From NCBI RefSeq assembly GCF_020907985.1, contig NZ_JAJJPA010000007.1, forward strand, positions 62,001 to 126,000: a stretch of DNA of 64,000 bases, in the 5' to 3' direction. Both the position numbers and the translations under genes were made by a program. Under the pieces are notes generated by a model. It saw only the letters and a program-made list of their open reading frames with translations. It was not told the DNA's origin and made no database searches. The stretch is from Kitasatospora humi. Its GTDB lineage: Bacteria > Actinomycetota > Actinomycetes > Streptomycetales > Streptomycetaceae. Positions 27,046 through 35,098 of the stretch are shown in pieces (within the stretch, counting starts at the first letter, position 1; each line of letters begins with the position of its first letter).

Positions 27046-27405
27046 TCGAGCACCGTCCTGGCGAGAGCGAGCGCATCCTCCAACTGGTCGCGGCTGGCGA
27101 TGGGGAGGGCGCCGGAGTGCAGTGCGCAGGCGGCGAGGGCGTGTTCGAGGGCTGCGGTCTGCTGCGGTGCGAGGTGGCCGCGAACGCCCGGGTGGGCGAG
27201 GAGGTCGCGCAGGGCGTAGCCGTCGCCGGACTCACTCGTTCGGATTGCCAGGCAGTGCGCGATGATTTGCGCTGCGGGCGTATCGAGGCCGTTGGCGTCG
27301 AGTGCGGTCAGGGCGAGGCGGGTGGTGAAGGCGGCGAGGCCCTCTCCTGCGTTGAGGGTGAGCCAGTGGTCAGCGGCGGCCTCGGCAGCGGTGCGGTTGC
27401 CGGGG
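27046..27405 (-). pseudogene. Internal fragment of an unidentified gene, truncated at both ends
   Basis: About 120 codons of well-biased minus-strand coding sequence (AAADHWLTLNAGEGLAAF, ALTALDANGLDTPAAQIIA, GYALRDLLAHPGVRGHLAP, ALEHALAACALHSGALP). It looks like a real helical protein but has neither a proper start nor stop: it runs into the DinB relic on one side and the headless XRE gene on the other. I do not recognise the family. Confidence 0.55.
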
Positions 27406-27409
27406 CGGC

Positions 27410-28648
27410 AAGGACGAGTACCGGTGTCCGGAGGACCTGCCGCCGCGGCTTGACGCTGTCCTCGGGACCGGAGGACTCTTTCAGCGCGCGTGGGCGATGG
27501 TGTTCGATGCGGACAATCGGCGGGCTGATGCGGATAAATCACGCTGCGGACAGGCAACACGAACCGGACAAGCACTCGAACGACGCATCCTGGAGGGAAC
27601 TGCACCACTGCCAGCCGGAAGTGACCCCATGCAACGTCGTGCCGTTCTCGCCATCAGCGGACTTGCTGCCCTTGCCCCCTTGAACCTCATAGGACTTCTC
27701 ACCCCCACGACAGCTCTACCGCTTCCCCCGCGAATCGGCCCTGGCGAGATCAGTCAGCTGAGCGAGATTGCCGACAGCCTCCAGCGATGGGACAACTCCT
27801 ACGGCAGTGGCGGCATGGTCGGCCAAGTGGCCTCCAACGCCATGCGGTGGGCCGTCGGCTTGCTCTCCGTAGAGTGCCCGGAGTCGCTGCGGCCGAAGTT
27901 CCTCGCGGCCATCGCCCGTCTCGGACTGGTTGCCGGCGCCTGCCAGTTCGACATCCTCGAACACGGGTCGGCCGAGACCGCCTTCAGGATCGCGGTGGAG
28001 TGCGCCGAGGAGGGGCTCCACTGGCATCTGCGCGCCAAGGGCTACTCCCTTCTCGCGCGCCAGGCGGTTTGGACCGGTCAGGCGGACAACGGTCTGACCT
28101 ACGCCGAGAAGGGCTTGGTGCGTTCGGACCGCCTGACCCCGACGGAGCAGGCGATGCTCCACACAGCCAGGGCCCGCGCATGGGGGAAGCTCCGCAATGT
28201 CCGGGAGGCCCTGGCCGCGGTGGGCGCTGCCGACGACGCGTTCTCGCGCCGGCAGCCCGGGAACGATCCAACGTGGATGAGTTACTACGACGAGGCCCAG
28301 CACAACGGCGACACCGCCCATGCGCTGTTCGACCTCGCGGTCGAAGTCGAGGGGCACGACGCCGCGCAAGCCATCAGACGGTTCACCGCAGCTGTCCGCG
28401 GTCACAGTGACCAGTACACGCGCTCGCGGGCGATCTCCTCAACGAAGCTGGCATCCCTCGTCATCGCCACCGGGGATCCCGCCGAAGGCATCGCGCTCGG
28501 ACACCGCGCTGTGGCACTCTCGGGAAAGCTGACATCTCGGCGTGCAGCAGCGGATCTTAAAGAGCTCGGGAGGTACGCGGAGCGCGTCCGAACAGCTCCC
28601 GGGGCCCTTGATCTGTGCCACAAGATCAGAGCTACGGTCCAGGTATGA
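27410..28648 (+). pseudogene. XRE-type regulator lacking its N-terminal HTH (TPR-like C-terminal part only)
   Basis: In-frame conserved text starts without a start codon at KDEYRCPEDLPPRLDAVLG and TGGLFQRAWAMVFDAD, which in related actinomycete regulators follows an N-terminal XRE helix-turn-helix. Then comes the twin-arginine-like hydrophobic segment RRAVLAISGLAALAPL and an alpha-helical TPR-like region (WHLRAKGYSLLARQAVWTGQ, AMLHTARARAWGKL, TWMSYYDEAQHNGDTAHALF). The first ATG is at 27497. The DNA-binding domain is missing because the 5' end was replaced by the minus-strand fragment, so it is probably non-functional as a regulator. Its stop overlaps the next start (ATGA at 28645-28648), showing the original operon with the phosphotransferase. 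Confidence 0.65.
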
Positions 28649-29534
28649 CAGCACCAGGACCGGCGTCGTCACTCGATGTCTTGCGGGAAGCGTGCTCGGC
28701 CGCCGGCTTCGATGCGCGCGGTGCCGAGCCGCGCCGGCTCGCTGAGAACGAGACGTGGTGGCTGCCGTCGGGGATCATCGTGCGCATCGCGAGGCCGGGG
28801 CAGGAGGCTGCAGCAGTCCGGGAGGTACAGGTCGCGCGCTGGCTCGCAGAGCACGGAGTCCCTGCCGTGGCTCCGACCACGGTGGACCAGCCGGTCGTCG
28901 TGGCCGGTCGGCCGGTCACCTTCTGGGTCGAGGTGCCAAGCCACCAGCACGGCACGGTCTCCGACGTTGCTGCCGTCCTGCGGACCCTCCATTCCCTCCC
29001 TTGCCCTGACCACTTCGACATTGGCCGATTCGACCCGTTCGTTCGAATCAGGGATCGGATTGCCGCCGCCGTCACCATCGCATCCAGCGACCGTCAATGG
29101 CTGACCGATCTCCACGATCAACTCGTCCAGCAGTGGAGTGACGGACTCAGGAGCGATCGATCCGAGTGCTTCATCCACGGCGATGCGTGGCCCGGAAACA
29201 TCGTCAGCACACCGAGGGCCCGCTGGTCATGGACCTCGAACGGGTTTCCGTCGGCCCGCCCGAATGGGACCTCGTGTCGACCGCGGTCCGCTGCCGGACG
29301 ACCGGGGCCGTGTCACCGGCTGACTACGAGACCTTCTGCGGGACGTATGGGTACGACGTCACCACCTGGGACGGCTACCCCGTGCTCGCCGCCATACGCG
29401 AGCTCCGGATCACCGCCTACGCCGCCCAACACGCCGCCAGGAACTCCAGCTGGGAGCGCGAGGCCCAACTCCGGGTCGACTGCCTCCGAGGACGCTGTGG
29501 GCCACGCCCCTGGGCCTGGAAGGGGATTCTGTAG
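28645..29534 (+). pseudogene. Aminoglycoside-phosphotransferase-family (APH) gene with a frameshift
   Basis: APH/choline-kinase-fold protein in two frames. The first frame has the N-lobe (ENETWWLPSGIIVRIARPGQ, VREVQVARWLAEHGVPA) and the catalytic Brenner motif FIHGDAWPGNIV. After about 29205 the correct continuation moves to another frame: TEGPLVMDLERVSVGPPEWD (metal-binding Asp), then YPVLAAIRELRITAYAAQHA to the stop at 29534. One base is missing near 29200-29212. The start ATG overlaps the upstream gene's stop, so the two were coupled. Substrate unknown; many such actinomycete proteins are not resistance enzymes. Mutation versus sequencing error cannot be told apart here. Confidence 0.8.
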
Positions 29535-29608
29535 AGCGGGTTCCCCTTCGGGGATGCGGCGATGCGTCTGTGTGGCGCGCTCGCCCCCCGCGCGCCTAGG
29601 GTGCCCTC

Positions 29609-30136
29609 GTGACTGATGATCAACTGCGCACCGAGAACCGCCCCGCCGACGTCGACGCGAAGCCGCCGACCGTGGACTCCGACGAGCGGGCCACGCTGCT
29701 GGCCTTCCTCGACTACCTGCGTGAGGCGGTCGTCGCCAAGGCGCAGGGGCTGGCGGGGGACCTCGCGCGGGTGCCGGGGGTGCCGTCGGGGACGAATCTG
29801 CTGGGGCTGGTCAAGCATTTGACCGAGGCCGAGATGTACTGGTTCGAGTGGGTGTTTGACGGCGCCGAGGTGGAAGTGCCGGACTTCGGGATGGAGTTGG
29901 GCGAGGGGGACACCGAGGAGTCGGTGGTCGCGGGGTACCGGGCCGCGGTGGCGCGGTCGAACGAGGTGATCGCGCGGTGTGCGGACCTGGGGCAGGTGGC
30001 GGCGAGGGCGACCGGGAAGCAGGGGGTGCCGCGGTCGATGCGGTGGATCCTGGTGCACATGATCGAGGAGACCGCGCGGCACGCGGGGCACGCCGACATC
30101 CTGCGGGAGCAGGCGGACGGGTCGGTCGGCCGGTAG
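29609..30136 (+). CDS. DinB-family (DUF664) protein
   Basis: 175-aa four-helix-bundle protein of the DinB/mycothiol-dependent-enzyme superfamily. The putative metal-binding histidines are in LLGLVKHLTEAEMYW (His near 68) and in WILVHMIEETARHAGHADILREQ (three histidines near 149-161). Many actinobacterial members are mycothiol- or bacillithiol-dependent transferases. GTG 29609 shares its upstream sequence with the relic at 26898. Ends just before a short tandem repeat and the convergent exporter gene. Confidence 0.85.
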   Translation: MTDDQLRTENRPADVDAKPPTVDSDERATLLAFLDYLREAVVAKAQGLAGDLARVPGVPSGTNLLGLVKHLTEAEMYWFEWVFDGAEVEVPDFGMELGEGDTEESVVAGYRAAVARSNEVIARCADLGQVAARATGKQGVPRSMRWILVHMIEETARHAGHADILREQADGSVGR

Positions 30137-30139
30137 CGG

Positions 30140-30195
30140 GGGCCCAAGGGAGCCCATGAGGGCCCAAGGGAGCCCAAGCGGGCCCAAGGGAGCCC
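30140..30195. repeat. Triplicated 20-bp repeat between convergent genes
   Basis: GGGCCCAAGGGAGCCC occurs at 30140-30155, 30160-30175 and 30180-30195, exactly 20 bases apart. GGGCCC and GGGAGCCC are self-complementary, so the tract can fold and may act as a bidirectional terminator. Confidence 0.8.
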
Positions 30196-30203
30196 GAGGG
30201 AGC

Positions 30204-31661
30204 TCAGGGTAGGCGGGCGTCGGCCAGCGCGCACAGCAGGGCGCAGGTTTCGAAGGCGGCGGCGACCAGGACGCCGAGTTGGAAGGCGCCCGCCCAGTTG
30301 CCGTCCCGCGCGAGGTGGGCGAAGAAGACGGCGCCGAGGCTGGCGACGCCGATGGCGGTGCCGAGGCGTTGGGCGGTTTGCAGGACCCCGCCGGCGGTGC
30401 CCGCGCGGGCTACCGGGACCTGGGCCAGGGCGAGGGTCACGTTCGGCGAGATGGTCAGGCCGGAGCCGGTGCCCGCGAGCGCCAGCGGCACGGCGGTGGC
30501 GAGGGCGGCGGACTGCCCGGGCACCTCGTGGACGGCGAGCGCGGTCAGCAGGGTGCCGGTGACCACGGTGGCCAGGCCCACGATGATCAGCCGTCGGCCG
30601 TGCCGGCTGACCAGTCGGCCGCCGACCGTCGCCGCCACGCCCGACCCCACCGCGAACGGGGTGATGGCCGCGCCGGCCTGGAGGGCGCTGTAGCCGAGGC
30701 CTCGCTGCAGGAAGAGGGTGAAGGTGAAGAAGATCGGGGTGAATCCGGCGAAGTACAGCAGGCCGAGCAGCACGCCGTAGCGGTAGCCGCGGATGGCGAA
30801 GAGGGAGAGGTCCACCAGCGGCAGCGGGCAGCGCCGCTCCCATCCGACGAAGCCGGCCAGCAGCAGGATGCCGAGCGGGATCAGCGACCACTTCGCCGGG
30901 CCCCTCCACTGCTGCTCCTGCACCAGCGGCAGCAGGATCGCCAGCAGCCCGGCGGCCAGCAGCGCCACGCCCACCAGGTCGACCCGGCGGCGGCCGGTCC
31001 CGGCGAGCGCGCCGCCGGTACTGACGGGGATCAGCCGTAGGGCCAGGACGAAGGCGACCACGCTGATCGGTAGGTTGACGAAGAACACCCAGCGCCAGCC
31101 GTCCTGACTGCCCGCCAGGCTGATCAGCAGGCCGCCGGAGAGCGGTCCGACGGCGGTGGCCAGCCCGACCGTGGTGCCGAAGTAGCCGAAGGCGCGGGCT
31201 CGGGCGGGGCCGCTGAACATCTCCTGGATCAGCCCGGAGATCTGCGGCCCGAGCAGCCCGCTGGCCATGCCCTGGACCAGCCGGGAGGCGACCAGCGCCA
31301 TCGCGGTGGGAGCCAGCCCGCAGGCGGCGGACGCCACCGCGAACAGCACCAGGCCGACCAGGAAGGCGGTGCGCCGCCCCCACAGGTCGCCGAGCACCCC
31401 GGCCGGGATCAGCATCAGCCCGAAGGTCAGCGCGTAGCCGGAGAGCACCCAGGACAGGTCGGCCTCGCTGGCTCCGAGCCCTCGCTCGATCGAGGGCAGC
31501 GCGACGTTGACGATGGAGACGTCCAGCAGGCTCATGAACCCGACCAGCAGGCAGACCCCCAGTGCCTTCCAGCGGCGCCGTTCGGCTGAGCGGGCGGCCT
31601 CGTCCGCCTCGGGTCCCTGGGCGGCGTCGTCGGCGGCGCGGCTGGGCGGGGTGACGTCCAA
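30204..31661 (-). CDS. MFS drug exporter, DHA2 (14-TMS EmrB/QacA-like) family
   Basis: Proton-coupled multidrug efflux pump of 485 aa. The first helix has ALGVCLLVGFMSLLDVSIVNVALPSIERGL (motif D1 of DHA2), the loop between helices 2 and 3 GVLGDLWGRRTAFLVG (motif A), and motif C GLATAVGPLSGGLL lies in helix 5. Fourteen hydrophobic segments are discernible. TTG 31661 is chosen because AGGAGA lies seven bases upstream and the following residues begin just before helix 1; a longer frame to 31874 has no ribosome site. No TetR regulator is adjacent; substrate unknown. Confidence 0.9.
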   Translation of the reverse strand: MDVTPPSRAADDAAQGPEADEAARSAERRRWKALGVCLLVGFMSLLDVSIVNVALPSIERGLGASEADLSWVLSGYALTFGLMLIPAGVLGDLWGRRTAFLVGLVLFAVASAACGLAPTAMALVASRLVQGMASGLLGPQISGLIQEMFSGPARARAFGYFGTTVGLATAVGPLSGGLLISLAGSQDGWRWVFFVNLPISVVAFVLALRLIPVSTGGALAGTGRRRVDLVGVALLAAGLLAILLPLVQEQQWRGPAKWSLIPLGILLLAGFVGWERRCPLPLVDLSLFAIRGYRYGVLLGLLYFAGFTPIFFTFTLFLQRGLGYSALQAGAAITPFAVGSGVAATVGGRLVSRHGRRLIIVGLATVVTGTLLTALAVHEVPGQSAALATAVPLALAGTGSGLTISPNVTLALAQVPVARAGTAGGVLQTAQRLGTAIGVASLGAVFFAHLARDGNWAGAFQLGVLVAAAFETCALLCALADARLP

Positions 31662-31904
31662 GGCGCATCTCCTGTGGTCGGGGCGGTCCGGTGGCAGGCC
31701 CGCCAACGCGCCGAAGCCCCGGCGTGCGCTGTCCCGATGGCGCGTCACCATCCTGCCCCGTGGTTCGGCGATCAGGCGGCCGCCATTCCCGGACGCGTGG
31801 GGAGTCGTGAAGATCACGAGCTGGTCTCGGTTGCCGACGGGGTGCTTGACGGCGACGGTCCGGCACGATGTCATATGTTGTGTTGCGTTTGAATCTGTTC
31901 GGTT

Positions 31905-32135
31905 ATGACGGATTCAAGCGCCGGCCGGCCCGCACTGGCTGCGGACCGGCCGGCACTGCCGCGGAGCGCCGATCGCCATTCGGCACTCCGACCGGACTCG
32001 CCCGCCCCGCCCGCCGCCTGCGCCGCCGACGGGGCACCGGCGACGTCCGCAAGCTTCCGCGGCGGCGAGGTCGCGATGGCCGCCCATCCCGGGCGGCCGA
32101 CCTCGCACATCCGCGGAGCGGCGCCCGACCGCTGA
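31905..32135 (+). CDS. Possible small protein (76 aa), low confidence
   Basis: ATG-initiated frame with high G/C at third positions, Ala/Pro/Arg-rich (MTDSSAGRPALAADRPALP), no recognised family and no clear ribosome site. The only extra support is that a 15-bp-stem hairpin begins 20 bases after its stop. It may equally be chance. Confidence 0.2.
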   Translation: MTDSSAGRPALAADRPALPRSADRHSALRPDSPAPPAACAADGAPATSASFRGGEVAMAAHPGRPTSHIRGAAPDR

Positions 32136-32154
32136 GGGTCGGTCAGGGCGCACG

Positions 32155-32201
32155 GCTGCTGCCGGTGCCGAGCATGACCCCTGACCGGCACCGGCAGCAG
32201 C
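32155..32201 (+). terminator. Long hairpin, probable terminator
   Basis: Perfect 15-bp arms GCTGCTGCCGGTGCC and its complement (32155-32169 with 32187-32201), 17-base loop, lying in a region with no confident gene to terminate. It could insulate the downstream operon or end a small transcript. Confidence 0.6.
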
Positions 32202-32412
32202 CCGACCCGCCACTGGGTCCGCGCGCCATCTGACGCGCGCGAGAACATTTGCCAACAGTTCCGAACTGACGGGCAAGCCGCTCGCTGCCGAGCCCCACCA
32301 GCACCCGAGGCCGTTTCGCGCGGACCCGATGGCGCACAAGCAGCAGCTCACGCAGCAGCCCGACGGGCCGCCGGTCAAGCGAAGAGCGCTCGCTGGTACC
32401 GAAAACCGACGC

Positions 32413-32480
32413 TTGACGACCGGATCCCGTCGCTAAAAATCCAACATTGACGCACACATGAGCAATGTGAAATTGTACAG
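32413..32480 (+). promoter_or_regulatory. AT-rich promoter region of the six-gene operon
   Basis: Two sigma-70-like candidates: TTGACG (32413) with AAAAAT (32435) at 16-bp spacing, and TTGACG (32447) with AATTGT near 32471. An inverted repeat CACAT-GAGCA-ATGTG lies over the second one. The leader to the GTG at 32733 would be about 250-290 bases. Confidence 0.5.
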
Positions 32481-32732
32481 AGGCGTTCAGATCTTCCTCG
32501 TATCTCGGCCAACGGCGGCGGACGACGAAGTCCGCCGTGACCCGGTCGGTCGCACCCAGCAGACCCGACCGTCCGTACCTCAGGACGCCCTCCCCCTCTC
32601 CCGCACACCGCACCGCCCCGGCCTTCGGCCCGTCACCGCGCTCGCCGCGCGGAGCCGGCCGCTGCCCCGGGCGGCGTGCGGTGAGACGCGGGGCGGCCGT
32701 CACCGCCCACCGATCCCACTGAGAGGTGAGCC

Positions 32733-33692
32733 GTGCCGAAGACGCGCGTCTTCGACGACAGACCGCCGACGCTCAGCATCGTCATCCCCTGCTTCAACGA
32801 GGCCGGGGTCCTGCACCAGACCCACGCCCGACTCGCCGCGACCCTGCGCGGCATGACCGGCTACACCTGCGAACAGATCTACGTGGACGACGGCAGCACG
32901 GACGGCACCTGGGACCTGCTGGTCTCGCTGGCCCGTCGCGATCCGAGCGTCCGGACCGTGCGCTTCACTCGCAACTTCGGCCACCAGGCCGCCTGTCTGG
33001 CCGGTTTGCGCGAGGCCGTCGGCGACGCCGTGGTGGTGATCGACGCCGATCTGCAGGATCCCCCCGAGCTGATTCCCGAGCTGGCCGCCCGCTGGCGCGA
33101 GGGATGGTCGGTGGTCTCCGCCCGGCGCCGCCGCCGCGACGGCGAGACGGTCTTCAAGAAGGCCACCGCGTACGCCTATTACCGCCTGCTCAACGCGGTC
33201 GCCGATCAGCCGGCCGCCGTGGACACCGGCGACTTCCGCCTGATGGACCGTCAAGTGGTGAGCCGCTTGAGCCGGATCCGCGACAAGGACCTCTACCTGC
33301 GCGGTGCGGTCAGCTGGTTCGGCTTCGCGGAGACCAGCATCGAGTACGACCGCGCCCCGCGGGTGGCCGGCGAGACCAAGTACACCCTGCGCCGGATGCT
33401 CGCGCTCTCCCGCCGCGGACTGCTGTCCGGATCGGTCGCGCCGCTGCGGCTGTCGACCGGCCTCGGGGCCGCGGCGCTGGCCGGCGGACTGACCGCGGCC
33501 GCGATCCGCCGCGACGCCCGACTGCTGCTGCGCCCCGCCGAGTTCGGCGCCCAGGCACTGGCCATCGGCATCCTCGGCGAGTACCTGCACACCGTGTTCC
33601 GGCAGGTGCAGGACCGCCCCGGATACGTCATCGAAGAACGGTTCGACCGGGCCGTGAGCCCGCTGCCCGCCGTCGAGAGGGTCGTCCTTTGA
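32733..33692 (+). CDS. Family 2 glycosyltransferase (polyprenyl-phosphate sugar synthase-like)
   Basis: 319-aa GT2 enzyme of the DPM1/GtrB group. GT-A signatures: SIVIPCFNEAGVL, IYVDDGSTDGTWD, the metal-binding DAD in VIDADLQDPPELI, and SARRRRRDGETVFKK. The C-terminus has the characteristic AIGILGEYLHTVFRQVQDRPGYVI but the preceding membrane segments are short and Arg/Ala-rich, so membrane anchoring may be weak. It would transfer a nucleotide sugar to a lipid or other carrier. GTG 32733 follows GAGAGGTGAG. First gene of six with overlapping or touching ends. Confidence 0.88.
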   Translation: MPKTRVFDDRPPTLSIVIPCFNEAGVLHQTHARLAATLRGMTGYTCEQIYVDDGSTDGTWDLLVSLARRDPSVRTVRFTRNFGHQAACLAGLREAVGDAVVVIDADLQDPPELIPELAARWREGWSVVSARRRRRDGETVFKKATAYAYYRLLNAVADQPAAVDTGDFRLMDRQVVSRLSRIRDKDLYLRGAVSWFGFAETSIEYDRAPRVAGETKYTLRRMLALSRRGLLSGSVAPLRLSTGLGAAALAGGLTAAAIRRDARLLLRPAEFGAQALAIGILGEYLHTVFRQVQDRPGYVIEERFDRAVSPLPAVERVVL

Positions 33693-35098
33693 ACACGCCG
33701 TTGAGCAATGAAGCGGTGAACGCCGAAACGCCCGTCGACGTGGTCATCGTCGGCGCCGGGTTCACCGGACTGTCCGCCGCGCTGGAGCTGGCCGGCCAGG
33801 GCCTGAGCTGCCGGATCATCGAGGCCGAACCGGAGATCGGCGGCCTGGCCGGCACCTTCGAGGCCGGCGGCCACCAGCTGGACCGCTTCTACCACCACTG
33901 GTTCTCCTCCGACCACGAGATGCTGGAGCTCTGCTCGCGCCTGGGCATCTCGAGGCTGCTGGAGGCGCACGAGACCCGCACCGGCGTCTACTACGCCAAC
34001 TCCGTCTACCGCCTCTCCTCCCCCCTCGACGTACTGCGCTTCGCCCCGCTCGCGATGTCCGACCGGATCCGCCTCGGCCTCATGGCGCTGCGCGCCCAAC
34101 GGGTGAAGCACTGGCGTCAGTTGGAGTCCAGGACCGCCGAGGACTGGTTGGTCGCACTGGGCGGCCGGCGGGTCTACGAGGTGGTCTGGCGCCCGCTGCT
34201 GGAAGGCAAGTTCGGCAAGTACGCCGACCAGGTGGGCGCCACCTGGATGTGGACCAAGCTCCATCTGCGCGGCGGCAGCCGGACCAAGGCCGGCAAGGAA
34301 ACGCTCTACTACCTCAAGGGCGGCTGCGCGGCCCTGCTGGACGCGTACCGGAGCCATCTGGAGGCGCTGGGCGTGGAGTTCCGCACCGGGCAGACCGTCG
34401 AGGCGGTGCGCCTGGAGGACGGCAGGGTGCGGGGCGTGACCGCGGGCGGCACGTTCCACCCGGCCCGGCAGGTGCTGCTGACCTGCGCCCCGCAGGCCGC
34501 CGCCGAGCTGCTCGACCAGCCGGACGCGCACGGCCACCCGGCGCTGCCCGAACTGCTGCGCCGCTGGCGGGGGGTGGACTACCTGGGCAACGTCTGCCTG
34601 GTGCTGGAGAACCACCGCCGGCTCTCCGACACCTACTGGCTCAACGTGAACGACCCGACCTTCCCCTACGTCGGCGTGATCGAGCACACCAACCTCGACC
34701 AGCCGCAGCGCTACGGCGGTCGGCACATCGTCTACCTCTCCAAGTACCTGCCGACCGACGCGGCGCTGTACACCATGACCGACGACGAGGTCTTCGAGTA
34801 CAGCCTGCCGCACATCCAGCGGATGTTCCCCCGGTTCGACCGCTCCTGGGTGGAGCGCTACCACGTCTGGCGGGCCGAGTACGCCCAGCCCGTGATCACC
34901 CCGGACTACACCCGGGCCATGCCCGCCGTGGAGTCGGCGGTCGGCGGTCTCTACCTGGCCGGCATGGCACAGGTGTTCCCCGAGGACCGTGGCATCAACT
35001 ACGCCGTCCGGGACGGCCGCCGGGCCGGCCGGCTGATCGCCGACCGCCGTCGCGCCCTGACCCAGCAGCCCCTCGCCACCGGGAGTTCCCTTGACTGA
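33689..35098 (+). CDS. FAD-dependent amine-oxidase-fold oxidoreductase
   Basis: 469-aa flavoprotein of the amine oxidase / protoporphyrinogen oxidase / UDP-galactopyranose-mutase-like group. The dinucleotide motif is VVIVGAGFTGLSAALELA with IIEAEPEIGGLAGTF, and the C-terminal FAD contact is GLYLAGMAQVFPEDRGINYAV. Sections such as LDRFYHHWFSSD and YEVVWRPLLEGKFGKYAD recur in sugar-locus oxidoreductases found next to GT2 genes. TTG 33689 overlaps the glycosyltransferase stop (TTGA) and has AGAGGG upstream; a GTG at 33716 is an alternative. Substrate unknown. Confidence 0.85.
   Translation: MNTPLSNEAVNAETPVDVVIVGAGFTGLSAALELAGQGLSCRIIEAEPEIGGLAGTFEAGGHQLDRFYHHWFSSDHEMLELCSRLGISRLLEAHETRTGVYYANSVYRLSSPLDVLRFAPLAMSDRIRLGLMALRAQRVKHWRQLESRTAEDWLVALGGRRVYEVVWRPLLEGKFGKYADQVGATWMWTKLHLRGGSRTKAGKETLYYLKGGCAALLDAYRSHLEALGVEFRTGQTVEAVRLEDGRVRGVTAGGTFHPARQVLLTCAPQAAAELLDQPDAHGHPALPELLRRWRGVDYLGNVCLVLENHRRLSDTYWLNVNDPTFPYVGVIEHTNLDQPQRYGGRHIVYLSKYLPTDAALYTMTDDEVFEYSLPHIQRMFPRFDRSWVERYHVWRAEYAQPVITPDYTRAMPAVESAVGGLYLAGMAQVFPEDRGINYAVRDGRRAGRLIADRRRALTQQPLATGSSLD

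Larger units (their letters stand above)
31662..32412. other. Long intergenic region upstream of the glycosyltransferase operon
   Basis: About 750 bases with no family-recognisable gene. It holds a weak small ORF (31905-32135), a strong hairpin (32155-32201), the exporter promoter and, at its right edge, the AT-rich promoter of the next operon, each listed separately. Confidence 0.5.

Noticed and set aside
26898..29720. Recent transposon flanked by duplicated DinB ends
   Set aside because: The two DinB copies are only about 80-85% identical by eye and no transposase or terminal inverted repeats are present.
29713..31866. 717-codon minus-strand frame overlapping the exporter and DinB genes
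   Set aside because: Frame shadow of the MFS gene; no transmembrane or other family features.
31868..32233. 121-codon plus-strand frame upstream of the glycosyltransferase operon
   Set aside because: Arg/Pro-rich, no homology features and overlaps the hairpin; likely chance.
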